A stretch of 64,000 bases of DNA from contig NZ_JXYE01000002.1 in assembly GCF_000967725.1 (NCBI RefSeq), forward strand, positions 186,001-250,000, in the 5' to 3' direction. The DNA is from Loktanella sp. S4079. GTDB taxonomy: Bacteria; Pseudomonadota; Alphaproteobacteria; Rhodobacterales; Rhodobacteraceae. A program made the position numbers and the translations under genes. Below, one piece after another: positions 16,642 to 26,514 of this stretch. Within the stretch, counting starts at the first letter, position 1. Every line of letters starts with the position of its first letter. The notes below the pieces were generated by a model. The model worked only from the letters and a program-made list of their open reading frames with translations. It was not told the origin of the DNA and searched no databases.

Positions 16642-17590
16642 CCACAACTTTGCCCGTTGATTTGCTACTACGCAAAAGCTCCAGTGCTTCGTCCGCGTTA
16701 TCCAATGGTAGAACATGGCTAACGTGCGGGCGCAGCCGCCCTTTGACATACCAGTCCATGAGTTCCGACAGGCTGTCGGTCAATGCTTTTGGGTTAAATT
16801 TTAGATATCCACCCCAATAAAACCCGATCACGCTGACGTTTTTGACCAATAGGATGTTGGCGGGCACCGGGGGCACGTCACCACTGGCAAAGCCAATCGC
16901 GAGAATCCGTGCTTCGCGATTGCATGCACCCAAAGCCGCCGTAAACAGTTCACCGCCGACGGCATCATAAACAACATCAGCGCCGCCCAGTGATTTGACG
17001 ATTTGCTTGAGGTCATCGGTTTCGGAATTGATTAGGTGGTCTGCACCTGCTTCCTTTGCGACGGCGAGCTTATCTGCACCACGGGCGACAGCAATTACAC
17101 GGGCGCCCATGGCTTTGCCGACTTCGACAGCAGTTAATCCAACACCTCCGGCGGCGCCCAATACCAATAGCGTTTCGCCAGGTTGCAATTGCGCGCGCCG
17201 TGTCAGCGCCAGATGGGACGTGCCGTAAGCCACCATAAATCCAGCCGCAGCTTCTGAGGGCATTTGATCAGGGACGATCGTACAGCGATCTGCCGGGAAT
17301 ACGCCCTGATCCGCCAACCCGCCTTGCCCGCCAAAAACAGCGACACGCGCACCGACTGGCGGCCAATTCACGCCCTCGCCATGGGCGACTACCGTGCCGC
17401 AGACCTCCATGCCAAGGGTAAAGGGAACTTGTGGTGTATCTTGGTAGGTGCCCTTGGACATGAGCAGGTCAGCAAAGTTCAAACCGCAGGCTGCGATGTC
17501 CAAAAGGACCTCGCCTGAACCGGGTAAAGGGGAATCAATAGTCGTGATTGATGGAGGTTGAGTGTGTGAACTGACCTGATAAGCGCGCAT
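16631..17590 (-). CDS. Zinc-free quinone oxidoreductase, MDR family
   Basis: The 319-residue protein has a GroES-like N-terminal domain (about residues 28-120) and a Rossmann domain with the NADPH motif GAAGGVGLTAVEVGKAMGA (about 148-166). It lacks the structural and catalytic cysteine sets of zinc alcohol dehydrogenases, as expected for NADPH:quinone reductases (QOR). It reduces quinones or enones with NADPH. LysR may regulate it, but the genes face each other, so co-regulation is not evident. Confidence 0.87.
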   Translation of the reverse strand: MRAYQVSSHTQPPSITTIDSPLPGSGEVLLDIAACGLNFADLLMSKGTYQDTPQVPFTLGMEVCGTVVAHGEGVNWPPVGARVAVFGGQGGLADQGVFPADRCTIVPDQMPSEAAAGFMVAYGTSHLALTRRAQLQPGETLLVLGAAGGVGLTAVEVGKAMGARVIAVARGADKLAVAKEAGADHLINSETDDLKQIVKSLGGADVVYDAVGGELFTAALGACNREARILAIGFASGDVPPVPANILLVKNVSVIGFYWGGYLKFNPKALTDSLSELMDWYVKGRLRPHVSHVLPLDNADEALELLRSSKSTGKVVVTP

Positions 17591-17867
17591 GTGTCCCCGA
17601 ATCGTATGAGAAAAGTATCGCTCATTGTTATGCGAAAACTTGTAGATCTTTACAAATTGCTCGTTTTTTTACCGTTTGATCGACAATCAGGGCGTGGTAA
17701 CCTGTCCTTAAGGTAAGGTAGGGCACTGCAACCGTTGCGTGTTCTTCCTGTTGGGTGCATTCCATTGCCACGGCAGCGGATGTGGCTTAACTCTGGCTAT
17801 ACGTGCGTTGCCTATCGGGAAGCGGGACAGATTGGGCCGCAAACAAATTGAACTGAGGAAACGTTAA

Positions 17868-18239
17868 ATGAAACACCCTGTCGATGTACATGTGGGCAAA
17901 CGCATTCGCCACCGCCGTTGGATGAACGGCACCACCCAGCAACAGCTGGCTGAAAATGTTGGGATCAAGTTCCAGCAAATCCAAAAATATGAAACCGGAA
18001 TGAACCGTGTCAGCGCATCCCGTCTTTGGGATATTGCCAAAGTTCTCGATGTCCCTGTTTCCTTCTTTTTCGAAGGTCTGGACGAGCAGTCGCAAGCAGT
18101 CACAGCGAATAGCCACATGCCTGGTGACATCCTTACAGATAAAGAAGCACTTGAGCTTCTGCGTTCTTACTACGCAATTCCAGAAAACCAGCGCCGCCGC
18201 CTGTTCGATCTGGCGCGCGTCCTGAGCGAAGCTGCTTAA
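17868..18239 (+). CDS. XRE-family HTH regulator
   Basis: The 123-residue protein has an HTH_3 domain over about residues 10-65 (TQQQLAENVGIKFQQIQKYETG then SASRLWDIAKVLDVPVSFFFEG). A helical C-terminus ends in LRSYYAIPENQRRRLFDLARVLSEAA, as in the small XRE regulators widespread in alphaproteobacteria. The ATG follows GAGGAAACGTTAA. The 277 bp upstream (17591-17867) hold no gene I can see, only promoter space. The target genes are unknown. Confidence 0.88.
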   Translation: MKHPVDVHVGKRIRHRRWMNGTTQQQLAENVGIKFQQIQKYETGMNRVSASRLWDIAKVLDVPVSFFFEGLDEQSQAVTANSHMPGDILTDKEALELLRSYYAIPENQRRRLFDLARVLSEAA

Positions 18240-18307
18240 GTAGCCTTGACCACCACGACTTCCGCACGTTACCGCAGAGGTAACGTAGCGGTAGTCGGGG
18301 ATACTTT

Positions 18308-19117
18308 ATGCCATTGGAAAATACCCTTCAGGCGGATTTAATCCGTGTGGCAAATCTACTTGCGGATGTGGCGCGTCCAGAAACGCTAGCACACTTCCGT
18401 ACATTCGCCTTGGTTGCAGACGACAAAGGTGAAAACGGCTTTGATCCGGTGACGATTGCGGATCGTGCAGCCGAGAAAGCAATGCGTACGATCCTTTCCA
18501 AAGAACGTCCCAATGACGCGATTTTAGGCGAAGAATATGGCGCACAGTCTGGCACCTCTGGATTGACTTGGGTGTTGGACCCCATTGACGGAACCCGAGG
18601 ATATATCAGCGGCACACCTACTTGGGGTGTCTTGATTTCTGTTGCCGACGAAACGGGACCATTGTTTGGAATCATTGACCAACCATACATCGGCGAACGA
18701 TTTACCGGCGGGCTTGGTCGCTCGGACGTGGTCGGCCCACAAGGTACGGCCCCTCTAAAAACAATTGAGAAAAGCAGCCTTGCCGAGGCGACGGTTTTGA
18801 CGACCTTTCCAGAGGTTGGCACGGAGCAGGAGCAAACCGCGTTTCATGCAGTGGCGCAGCGGGCTAAGCTTACGCGCTATGGCATGGATTGCTATGGCTA
18901 TGCGCTTTTGGCTGCGGGTCAGGTTGATTTGGTGATTGAGGCCGGATTGAACGCCTATGATATCCAAGCGCCGATTGCCGTCATTGAGGCCGCAGGCGGG
19001 ATCGTGACCGATTGGCATGGTGGCCCGGCACATCACGGTGGGCGGGCGCTCGCTGCGGCGAACCGTGAAATTCATGCAGAAGCGATGGCAATCCTACAAG
19101 AGAGCCTTGATGCCTGA
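18308..19117 (+). CDS. hisN: Inositol monophosphatase-family phosphatase (probable histidinol-phosphatase)
   Basis: The 269-residue protein carries the Mg2+-dependent IMPase motifs: E75-E76 (LGEEYG), D91-PIDGT-R (about 91-97) and the later NAYDIQAPIAVIEAAGG segment with the third metal Asp. The DGTRGYISGTPTWG wording matches alphaproteobacterial HisN, which removes phosphate from histidinol phosphate. IMPase-type activity on another sugar phosphate remains possible. Its 3' end overlaps the next start codon by 8 nt. Confidence 0.75.
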   Translation: MPLENTLQADLIRVANLLADVARPETLAHFRTFALVADDKGENGFDPVTIADRAAEKAMRTILSKERPNDAILGEEYGAQSGTSGLTWVLDPIDGTRGYISGTPTWGVLISVADETGPLFGIIDQPYIGERFTGGLGRSDVVGPQGTAPLKTIEKSSLAEATVLTTFPEVGTEQEQTAFHAVAQRAKLTRYGMDCYGYALLAAGQVDLVIEAGLNAYDIQAPIAVIEAAGGIVTDWHGGPAHHGGRALAAANREIHAEAMAILQESLDA

Positions 19118-20444
19118 ACTGCTAATCCAAAACGCGGCGGTCCTGCTGACAATGGATGACGCCCGTACCGAACTGGCTGGTGCCGATATCCTCGTGCGGG
19201 ATGGCGTCATTGCAGCGGTCGGTGACGGGTTGCAAAGCCATGGATCAAAGATCGATGCATCCGGGTGTATTGTCACGCCAGGCTTGGTCAATACGCATCA
19301 TCATCTTTATCAAACTTTGACACGCGCCGTGCCGGGCGCACAAGACGCTTTGCTATTTGGTTGGCTCCAGCGGCTCTATCCGATTTGGGCGCGTTTTGGC
19401 CCGGAAGAGATGTTTATCTCAACGCAGGTGGGGCTGGCAGAGCTGGCGCTATCCGGCTGCACGATGACCTCGGATCATTTGTACCTTTATCCCAACGGTG
19501 CCCGATTGGATGATACCATCGCCGCTGCCCAAGATGTTGGCCTACGGTTCCACGCGACCCGTGGCGCGATGAGCATCGGCGAGAGTGACGGCGGGCTGCC
19601 ACCAGATTCACTCGTTGAAGATGAAAAAGCGATACTTGAAGACTGCATTCGAGTGATCGACGCCTTTCATGACCCAAACCCCGGTGCAATGGTGCGCGTT
19701 GGTGTCGCGCCATGCAGCCCCTTCTCGGTCTCGCGTGATTTGATGCGCGATGCGGCGATCCTCGCCCGAGATAAAGGGGTGATGATGCACACGCATCTGG
19801 CCGAAAATGACGAAGACATATCCTATTCGCTGGAAAAGTTCGGCTGCCGACCGGGTCAATACGCCGAAGATCTTGGTTGGACTGGCGGTGACGTTTGGCA
19901 TGCCCACTGTGTCAAACTTGATGGGCAAGAGATCGACTTGTTCGCGCGCTCGCGCACCGGTGTCGCACATTGCCCATGTTCAAACTGTCGTTTGGGATCG
20001 GGCATCGCGCCCGTTCGGGCGATGCGGGACGCGGGCGTGCCTGTTGGGCTCGGTGTTGATGGCTCTGCGAGCAACGATATTGGCAATCTCATTGGTGAAG
20101 CGCGTCAAACGATGCTGTTGCAACGGGTTGTCAACGGCGCTGATGCAATGTCTGCGCGCGAGGCGCTTGAAATTGCGACCCGTGGCGGGGCCCAAGTGCT
20201 GGGCCGTGACGATTGCGGTCAGATCGCTGTAGGCAAACGGGCTGACATCGCCATTTGGGATGGAAATGCCGTTGAAAATGCGGGCTCATGGGACCCGGCA
20301 GCTCTTGTTCTCGCGGGGCCGCAGCGCGTGCGTGACCTGATCGTCGAAGGGCGTCAGGTCGTCGCAAACGGGCGGATGACCACAATCGACCTGAGCGCAG
20401 TCATCGCGCGCCAAAACACGCTCGCACAGCGGCTCACGAATTAG
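19110..20444 (+). CDS. 8-Oxoguanine deaminase (amidohydrolase family)
   Basis: A 444-residue metal-dependent amidohydrolase starting at the ATG at 19110, inside the end of hisN. H63-H64-H65 in VNTHHHLYQTL (metal pair), HTHLAEND and HAHCVKLD (further ligands) and LGVDGSASND (catalytic Asp) are all present. The LYPIWARFGPEEMFISTQVGL and CTMTSDHLYLYPNG segments are typical of the 8-oxoguanine deaminase group (PRK08203, Pa0142-like). It would turn 8-oxoguanine into urate and ammonia. The neighbouring guanine deaminase supports a purine role. Confidence 0.8.
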   Translation: MPELLIQNAAVLLTMDDARTELAGADILVRDGVIAAVGDGLQSHGSKIDASGCIVTPGLVNTHHHLYQTLTRAVPGAQDALLFGWLQRLYPIWARFGPEEMFISTQVGLAELALSGCTMTSDHLYLYPNGARLDDTIAAAQDVGLRFHATRGAMSIGESDGGLPPDSLVEDEKAILEDCIRVIDAFHDPNPGAMVRVGVAPCSPFSVSRDLMRDAAILARDKGVMMHTHLAENDEDISYSLEKFGCRPGQYAEDLGWTGGDVWHAHCVKLDGQEIDLFARSRTGVAHCPCSNCRLGSGIAPVRAMRDAGVPVGLGVDGSASNDIGNLIGEARQTMLLQRVVNGADAMSAREALEIATRGGAQVLGRDDCGQIAVGKRADIAIWDGNAVENAGSWDPAALVLAGPQRVRDLIVEGRQVVANGRMTTIDLSAVIARQNTLAQRLTN

Positions 20445-21733
20445 GCGGTCCTTGATTTTCCGGCGACCCAGACGTCTTTGATCGCGCGATCGTCCCCCAT
20501 CATAATCGTGGCAAAGACGGCCTCCCAAATGTCGTTGGCGCGGTCCGTTCTTTGAGCAATAGCAGGTGTCGAGGCCAAATCAATGATCGTTAGATCTGCC
20601 ATTGCCCCAACGCCAAGGTGACCGATTTCGCCCGACATATGTAGGGCCTGCGCGGACCCTTCGGTCGCCAACCAGAGCAACTGCGCAGGGTGGATTGCTG
20701 TGCCTTTGAGTTGACCAATTTCATAGGCCGCTGCCATTGTGCGCAGCATTGAAAATGACGATCCGCCACCAGTATCCGTGGCAAGACCAATGGATAGCCC
20801 CGCCTTGGCCAGCCCCATAAGGTCAAACAAACCGGACCCGATAAACGTGTTTGATGTGGGACAGTGCACCACGGCCGCGCCCGTTTCTTTCAACCGATCA
20901 ATCTCGCGCGGTGTCAGGTGAATTGCATGCCCGTATAGCCCTTTTTCGCCCAATAGTCCGAAGGCTTCGTAAGTATCCAGATAGTCGCGGGCGTCTGGGA
21001 ATAACTCTTGGACCCAAGCAATTTCAGGGAGCTGTTCGCTCAGATGGGTTTGCATGAGACAATCAGGGTGCTCGGCCCAGAGCGCACCAAGCGCCTCTAG
21101 TTGTTCTGGGGTCGAGGTTGGCGAAAACCGCGGCGTAATCGCATAGTTAGCGCGGCCCGCTTTATGCCATTTGTTAAGCAGGGCTTTGCTATCATCATAG
21201 GCCGATTGTACCGTGTCGCGCAGATTATCAGGCGCATTGCGGTCCATGCAGGTTTTGCCTGCGACCACGGCCATGTCCCGTGCGGATGCGGCGGTGAAAA
21301 AGGCGTCAACGCTTGCCGGATGGATCGTGCAGAAACTGGTGAGCGTGGTTGTGCCATTTGCCAAGGCTAAATCGAGCGTCCGTTCGGCAACATCGGCAGC
21401 ATAGTCAGCGTTTTCAAAACGCGATTCCTCGGGAAAGGTATAGGTGTTCAGCCAATCAATGAGCTGCTTTCCCCAGCTCGCGATGATGCCGGTTTGCGGG
21501 TAATGCATATGCGCGTCGACAAACCCGGCGCTAATTACGGCATTGCCATAATCTGTCACCTTTGCGTCTGGGTGCGCTGTCCGCAAGCGGTCGGCAGGGC
21601 CAATAGCTTGGATGCGTTCGCGCTCGATCAATACCGCGCCAGCGCTATCAAAATTCACGGTGTCGGACCAATCCTGCAACAGCGGATTTCCCGAAAAGCC
21701 AATCGTTTGGCCAAGAAGAAGTTGCTTTGTCAT
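20441..21733 (-). CDS. guaD: Guanine deaminase
   Basis: A 430-residue amidohydrolase starting at ATG 21733 (MTKQLLLGQTIGF). FVDAHMHYPQTG (H75, H77), MQTHLSEQ, GHAIHL and ATDTGGGSS give the metal and catalytic residues, and the GuaD-specific IIASWGKQLIDWLNTYTFPEE segment is present. It makes xanthine and ammonia from guanine. Its 3' end overlaps that of the 8-oxoguanine deaminase by 4 nt in tail-to-tail orientation. Confidence 0.92.
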   Translation of the reverse strand: MTKQLLLGQTIGFSGNPLLQDWSDTVNFDSAGAVLIERERIQAIGPADRLRTAHPDAKVTDYGNAVISAGFVDAHMHYPQTGIIASWGKQLIDWLNTYTFPEESRFENADYAADVAERTLDLALANGTTTLTSFCTIHPASVDAFFTAASARDMAVVAGKTCMDRNAPDNLRDTVQSAYDDSKALLNKWHKAGRANYAITPRFSPTSTPEQLEALGALWAEHPDCLMQTHLSEQLPEIAWVQELFPDARDYLDTYEAFGLLGEKGLYGHAIHLTPREIDRLKETGAAVVHCPTSNTFIGSGLFDLMGLAKAGLSIGLATDTGGGSSFSMLRTMAAAYEIGQLKGTAIHPAQLLWLATEGSAQALHMSGEIGHLGVGAMADLTIIDLASTPAIAQRTDRANDIWEAVFATIMMGDDRAIKDVWVAGKSRTA

Positions 21734-21832
21734 GCGACAATCATATGTGTCGGTCACGATAGGGTAAATCACCGAATGGCGTTGCCAGTGGGTCGTGATT
21801 GGCTATGTTGCAGAGGGCAGCGAGGGCAGGTC

Positions 21833-23206
21833 ATGGCAGAGCCACTAGAAATCAACGAAGAAGAAGCATTTGGCATCACCGACCGGTTGGTCGCTGAGGT
21901 CCTCGAAGCCGTCGATTCGGGTGAAACCGAAACCGTAAATGCGTTGCTTGACCCGCTTCATCCTGCTGACATCGCGCATCTTATTGAACAGATTGACGGC
22001 AAGCAGCGCCGTGACCTCTTAACCATCTGGAAGGGGGGTATGGACGGGGACACCCTGTCAGAGCTGAACGAAAGCCTGCGTGAAGAGGTCATCGAACAGC
22101 TTGAGCCCGCCGATCTGGCGGTGGCGGTGCGCGACCTCGAAAGCGATGATGTCGTTGATCTGGTCGAATACCTCGATGATGATCAGCAAGAGGCTGTTCT
22201 GGGTGCCCTAGACGCTGGCGACCGTGTGGTGGTCGAACAGGCGTTATCCTACCCCGAAGAATCCGCCGGGCGGCATATGCAGTCAGAGCTGGTCCGCGCA
22301 CCGGAACACTGGACCGTAGGGGATGCAATTGATTACTTGCGTTCCGATGTCGTCCTGCCCGAACAGTTTTACCATGTGCTCCTTGTTGATCCACGGCTCA
22401 AGGCGGTGGGCTATGTGACGCTGGGGCGAATCCTTAGCAATCCGCGGACCACGCCGCTGTCCGATCTGACCGAAGACACATTTCGGACCTTTCACGTCAC
22501 CCAAGACGTCGAAGAAGTCGCCCAAGCGATCAACCACTATCACATGATCACCGCCCCGGTTGTCGATGACGACGGTCGGGTCGTCGGGGTGATCACCATT
22601 GATGACGCGATGGCCTTTCTTGAAGAAGAGGCAAACGAAGACATGCTGCGCCTCGCCGGTGTTGGTGAGGGCGCGTTGTCGGATCGCGTGATCGACACGA
22701 CCAAGCGGCGTTTCCCGTGGCTCGCGGTGAATCTCGTTACGGCTATTTTGGCGTCGTTGGTGATTTCTCTCTTTGAGGAAACCATTGCTGGTCTGGTCGC
22801 ACTTGCGGTGCTCATGCCCATTGTGGCGTCGATGGGTGGTAACGCAGGAACACAGTCGCTGACGGTCGCCGTGCGCGCCATTGCGACGCGCGATTTGACG
22901 GCTGCGAACCTCTGGCGGGTTATCAAACGTGAAGTCCTTGTTGGTTTGATCAATGGCCTAATCTTTGCCGTAGTGATGGGGCTCGTTGGTATGGCGTGGT
23001 TTGGCTCTCCGATGCTTGGGGTCGTTATTGCGGTCGCGATGGTGATCAACTTGGTGATCGCAGGGCTGGCGGGTACGGTCATCCCGGTCACGCTCGAAAG
23101 GATCGGCGTGGATCCGGCACTTGCATCGGGTGCCTTTGTGACGACGGTGACCGATGTCGTTGGATTCTTTGCTTTCTTGGGGCTAGCTGCAATGTGGTTG
23201 CTGTGA
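21833..23206 (+). CDS. mgtE: Magnesium transporter MgtE
   Basis: The start is the ATG at 21833 (MAEPLEINEEEAFG), giving 457 residues. It has an acidic MgtE N-terminal domain (about 30-130), a CBS pair (about 140-265) that senses Mg2+, and five C-terminal helices (about 290-457) with the pore signature PIVASMGGNAGTQSLTV. It lets Mg2+ into the cell. No Mg2+ riboswitch is evident in front. The fau start overlaps its stop by 1 nt (TGATG). Confidence 0.95.
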   Translation: MAEPLEINEEEAFGITDRLVAEVLEAVDSGETETVNALLDPLHPADIAHLIEQIDGKQRRDLLTIWKGGMDGDTLSELNESLREEVIEQLEPADLAVAVRDLESDDVVDLVEYLDDDQQEAVLGALDAGDRVVVEQALSYPEESAGRHMQSELVRAPEHWTVGDAIDYLRSDVVLPEQFYHVLLVDPRLKAVGYVTLGRILSNPRTTPLSDLTEDTFRTFHVTQDVEEVAQAINHYHMITAPVVDDDGRVVGVITIDDAMAFLEEEANEDMLRLAGVGEGALSDRVIDTTKRRFPWLAVNLVTAILASLVISLFEETIAGLVALAVLMPIVASMGGNAGTQSLTVAVRAIATRDLTAANLWRVIKREVLVGLINGLIFAVVMGLVGMAWFGSPMLGVVIAVAMVINLVIAGLAGTVIPVTLERIGVDPALASGAFVTTVTDVVGFFAFLGLAAMWLL

Positions 23207-23745
23207 TGGATAAGTCCTCTGCGCGCAAAGCCGCGTTTGCGCGGCGCAAGGCAGTGCATGGCACGATTACTGCCGCTTCGGGGTACCTGAGCGAAGTGCT
23301 CGCAGGATACCGCGGCGTGCCGATCGCTGGTTACAGCCCGATGCGTACCGAAATAAACCCGCTGCCTGCATTGTCAGAGGCCGCCGCCCACGGCCCTGTC
23401 GGAATGCCTGTGATCATGGGAGATGCCACGCCTCTGAAATTTCGGGAATGGGAACCCGACTGTATAATGGAGGAGGGAGCCTTTGGAGCCTTGATCCCAT
23501 CTAACGGTGCATGGATGACCCCCGAGATCGTGATCGTGCCGCTTGTTGCATTTGATCGGCGCGGCGGAAGGCTTGGCTATGGTGGCGGCTTTTATGATCG
23601 TACTCTCGAGCAGCTGCGTACCATGAAACCGACGCTGGCGATTGGATTTGCCTATTCTGTCCAAGAGGATGATGATTTGCCACTGGAAGCAACAGATCAG
23701 CCCTTAGATATGATTGTCACCGAACAGGGGATCATCGAACCCTAG
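23206..23745 (+). CDS. fau: 5-Formyltetrahydrofolate cyclo-ligase
   Basis: A 179-residue YgfA/MTHFS enzyme that converts 5-formyl-THF to 5,10-methenyl-THF with ATP. The GGRLGYGGGFYDRTL motif (about residues 119-133) forms the ATP and folate site, and a basic N-terminal RKAAFARRK helix is typical. It is coupled to mgtE by TGATG. 6S RNA often lies upstream of fau in other bacteria, but here the preceding bases are mgtE coding sequence. Confidence 0.92.
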   Translation: MDKSSARKAAFARRKAVHGTITAASGYLSEVLAGYRGVPIAGYSPMRTEINPLPALSEAAAHGPVGMPVIMGDATPLKFREWEPDCIMEEGAFGALIPSNGAWMTPEIVIVPLVAFDRRGGRLGYGGGFYDRTLEQLRTMKPTLAIGFAYSVQEDDDLPLEATDQPLDMIVTEQGIIEP

Positions 23746-23777
23746 ACCACCGGACGATGACCACTGGTGAAACGAAA

Positions 23778-23837
23778 GCATCCCCGCAACGGTCAGAACA
23801 AATTTAGCTAAATTTGTTCGCCCCATCGCGAGGATGC
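23778..23837. other. Nested inverted repeat between fau and yebC
   Basis: A 10-bp outer stem with one mismatch, GCATCCCCGC (23778-23787) and GCGAGGATGC (23828-23837), encloses an exact palindrome with 12-bp arms at 23796-23819 centred on AGCT. It lies between two convergent genes and has no T-run, so a bidirectional terminator is possible but not shown. Confidence 0.5.
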
Positions 23838-23860
23838 GAAATTCTTCACGGGACTGACGG

Positions 23861-24613
23861 CTAGCCTGCTTCAGAAAATGCAGCCATCACTTCGTCAGAG
23901 GCCTCAAAGTTAGCGGTGACGCGCTGCACGTCATCGTCTTCTTCTAGCGTGTCCAGTAGCTTCATCAGCTTGGTCAAACCGTCTAGATCAACATCTGTCG
24001 TCATATTGGGTTTCCAGATCAATTTCGTAGATTCTGATTCACCCAATTCTGCCTCGAGCGCGGTTGAAACCTCGTTCAGATCGGTATCAGCGCAGTAGAT
24101 AACGTGGTTCTCATCGTCGCTTTGCACATCATCTGCACCTGCTTCGATGGCTGCCATCATCACGGTGTCCGCATCGCCGACAGCAGCAGGGTAGATCACC
24201 TCGCCCATACGGTCGAACATAAACCCAACTGACCCAGTTTCACCTAGGTTGCCGCCATTCTTTGAGAATGTTGAACGCACTGTCGACGCAGTCCGGTTCC
24301 GGTTATCGGTCATGGTCTCAACAATGACTGCAACGCCGCCGGGGCCGTAACCCTCATAGCGGATTTCGTCATAGTTTTCCGCATCGCCGCCTTGTGATTT
24401 CTTGATCGCGCGCTCGATCACGTCTTTGGGGACGGAGCTCGACTTTGCTTCCTTTACCGCAAGGCGCAAGCGGGGATTTTTCTCTGGGTCTGGATCACCC
24501 ATTTTTGCGGCAACGGTGATTTCTTTGGCGAGCTTGGAAAACAGTTTTGAACGCAGTTTATCCTGACGCCCTTTGCGGTGCTGAATATTCGCCCATTTGG
24601 AGTGGCCAGCCAT
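23861..24613 (-). CDS. YebC/TACO1-family protein
   Basis: The 250-residue protein begins [18 protein letters not shown], diagnostic of YebC/PmpR. In recent work YebC proteins help ribosomes pass proline stretches; older annotation calls them transcriptional regulators. Length and the three-domain layout are normal. It has an acidic C-terminal third ([11 protein letters not shown]). Confidence 0.96.
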   Translation of the reverse strand: MAGHSKWANIQHRKGRQDKLRSKLFSKLAKEITVAAKMGDPDPEKNPRLRLAVKEAKSSSVPKDVIERAIKKSQGGDAENYDEIRYEGYGPGGVAVIVETMTDNRNRTASTVRSTFSKNGGNLGETGSVGFMFDRMGEVIYPAAVGDADTVMMAAIEAGADDVQSDDENHVIYCADTDLNEVSTALEAELGESESTKLIWKPNMTTDVDLDGLTKLMKLLDTLEEDDDVQRVTANFEASDEVMAAFSEAG

Positions 24614-24684
24614 CGGAAACCTCGTGTGTAAAGATGTAATTTGCGTCTCTATACGGCATCCTTCGGGGAGCCCGCAACCCTTGC

Positions 24685-26466
24685 TTACAAGGGCCAGAAA
24701 TACGGAATGGCGAACGAAACGATCGGCGCCAGAGTAAGATTCAGCGGGATGCCGAATTTAAGGAAGTCGGCGAATTTATAACCGCCCGGACCATAGACCA
24801 ACGTATTCGTCTGATAACCAATAGGCGTGGCAAAGCTGGCGCTGGCGGCAATCATGACGGCCACAACCAAAGGACGTGGATCGACGCCAAGCGCGCTTGC
24901 CAATCCAATCGCGATTGGCGTCATAACAACTGCAACAGCATTGTTGGACACCAATTCGGTCAGGGTCGACGACAGCGCATAGACGGCAAGCACAACAAAA
25001 AATGGTGGCAAGACCAGCATAACCGGCGACAGCGTATCGGCGATCAATGAAACGGCACCCGAAGATTCGAGAGCAGAACCGACGCCAAGCATTGCGAAAA
25101 TCAGCGCAAGTAGTCGTCCATCAATCGAGGCAAAGGCCTCTTCCGCATCAATGCACCCCGTGGCGAGCACTGCAGTCACCCCGAGCATGGCCAAGAGCAA
25201 AATAGGCGCGACACCCATCGCCGCAAGGATGACCACCGCAAGCAATACGCCGATCGCCAGCGGGGCATGCGCCCGGCGATATGCGCGTTGGGATGGCTTT
25301 GACACATCGCCAAGGTTCATATCTTCGGCAAGTCGTTGAATGTCGGCAGGCGCGCCCTCGAGCAAGAGGGTATCACCAACCCGAACGACCATATCTTCCA
25401 TCTGCTGGCTCAGGTTCGTGTCCCGGCGGTGAACCGCCAGCGTATAGACCGCATAGCGGCGGCGCAGGCGCATTGAGCCCAGCCTGCGCCCAACCATCCG
25501 ACAGTTCGGCGTGATGAGAACCTCGACCGTGGTGGTTTCAACGGCGGAAACTTGATCAACACGACGCAGATCCTTGGTCGCCTGTAGCGACAGCAACTCG
25601 GTCATGGCTGTCCGTAGAACCACGCGGTCACCGACTTGCAGCTGCACGTCCTTGAGCTTGCGTCGCAACGATTCATCACCACGGATCACATCGATCAAGC
25701 GCACTCCCTCGCGCTTGAATAGCTGCACGCCAGTCACATCGCGCCCGATTAGGTTGCTGTCCGGGGGGATAACGGCCTCTGAGAAAAAGCGCATCTTGGA
25801 GCGGTCAGACAACATATTCGCCATGCTTGTCCGGTCGGGCAAAAGCCGCGGCCCAACAAAATAGAGATAGGCAAATGTCCAGCTGACAACAATCACGCCG
25901 ACAGGCAGAATTTCTATAATTCCAAATGGTTGCATTCCCGAAGAACGCGCGACACCATCCACCAAAAGGTTGGTCGAAGTCCCGAGCAAGGTCATCGTAC
26001 CGCCGACAATTGCGGCATAACTCAGCGGGATCAAGAGCTTGGACGCAGAGGTCCCAAGGGTCCTTGATAATTGTACAAACACAGGGATCATGACGACAAC
26101 AAGCGGCGTGTTATTCATAATCGCGCTGGCAATTGCCACGAAGAGCAGACTGCCCCCAATCGCGCGAGCAGGGCTAATCTTGGCCTGTTTCTCCACGACT
26201 TGTGTCATCGCATTCAGCGCGCCTGTCCGCACCAGTGCGCCAACAATGATGAACATGGCCGCAATGGTCCACGGGGCAGGGTTCGCCAAGACCGCCACAG
26301 CGTCTTCGTATGGCAACACACCAGAGACCAATAAAACAGACACCCCGATAAGCGCGACAACCTCGGTTGGATAGGCTTCGCGTAGGAACATCAGGAACAT
26401 CCCGACGACAACACACATTGTCAGAAGGGCGGATTGAGTCTGCGTCAGATTAAAGAATTGATCCAT
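24685..26466 (-). CDS. SLC13-family permease with two TrkA_C domains
   Basis: The 593-residue permease has hydrophobic helix blocks in residues 10-200 and 400-593 and two soluble TrkA_C (RCK_C) domains between them (about 215-295 and 305-385, the second with [17 protein letters not shown]). The [14 protein letters not shown] and [17 protein letters not shown] hairpin motifs (SNT/NTP) are those of the SLC13/DASS/CitM fold. It probably transports a dicarboxylate, sulfate or similar anion with Na+. The substrate is not readable from sequence. Confidence 0.88.
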   Translation of the reverse strand: MDQFFNLTQTQSALLTMCVVVGMFLMFLREAYPTEVVALIGVSVLLVSGVLPYEDAVAVLANPAPWTIAAMFIIVGALVRTGALNAMTQVVEKQAKISPARAIGGSLLFVAIASAIMNNTPLVVVMIPVFVQLSRTLGTSASKLLIPLSYAAIVGGTMTLLGTSTNLLVDGVARSSGMQPFGIIEILPVGVIVVSWTFAYLYFVGPRLLPDRTSMANMLSDRSKMRFFSEAVIPPDSNLIGRDVTGVQLFKREGVRLIDVIRGDESLRRKLKDVQLQVGDRVVLRTAMTELLSLQATKDLRRVDQVSAVETTTVEVLITPNCRMVGRRLGSMRLRRRYAVYTLAVHRRDTNLSQQMEDMVVRVGDTLLLEGAPADIQRLAEDMNLGDVSKPSQRAYRRAHAPLAIGVLLAVVILAAMGVAPILLLAMLGVTAVLATGCIDAEEAFASIDGRLLALIFAMLGVGSALESSGAVSLIADTLSPVMLVLPPFFVVLAVYALSSTLTELVSNNAVAVVMTPIAIGLASALGVDPRPLVVAVMIAASASFATPIGYQTNTLVYGPGGYKFADFLKFGIPLNLTLAPIVSFAIPYFWPL

Positions 26467-26514
26467 GATCTACAGTTATGCGGAGCGCGCGCAAAAGGGC
26501 AAGCATTTGCACAG

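Noticed and set aside
23746..23860. 6S RNA next to fau
   Set aside because: 6S RNA often neighbours fau, but the gap before fau is filled by mgtE and the 115 bp after it are too short and lack the 6S layout.
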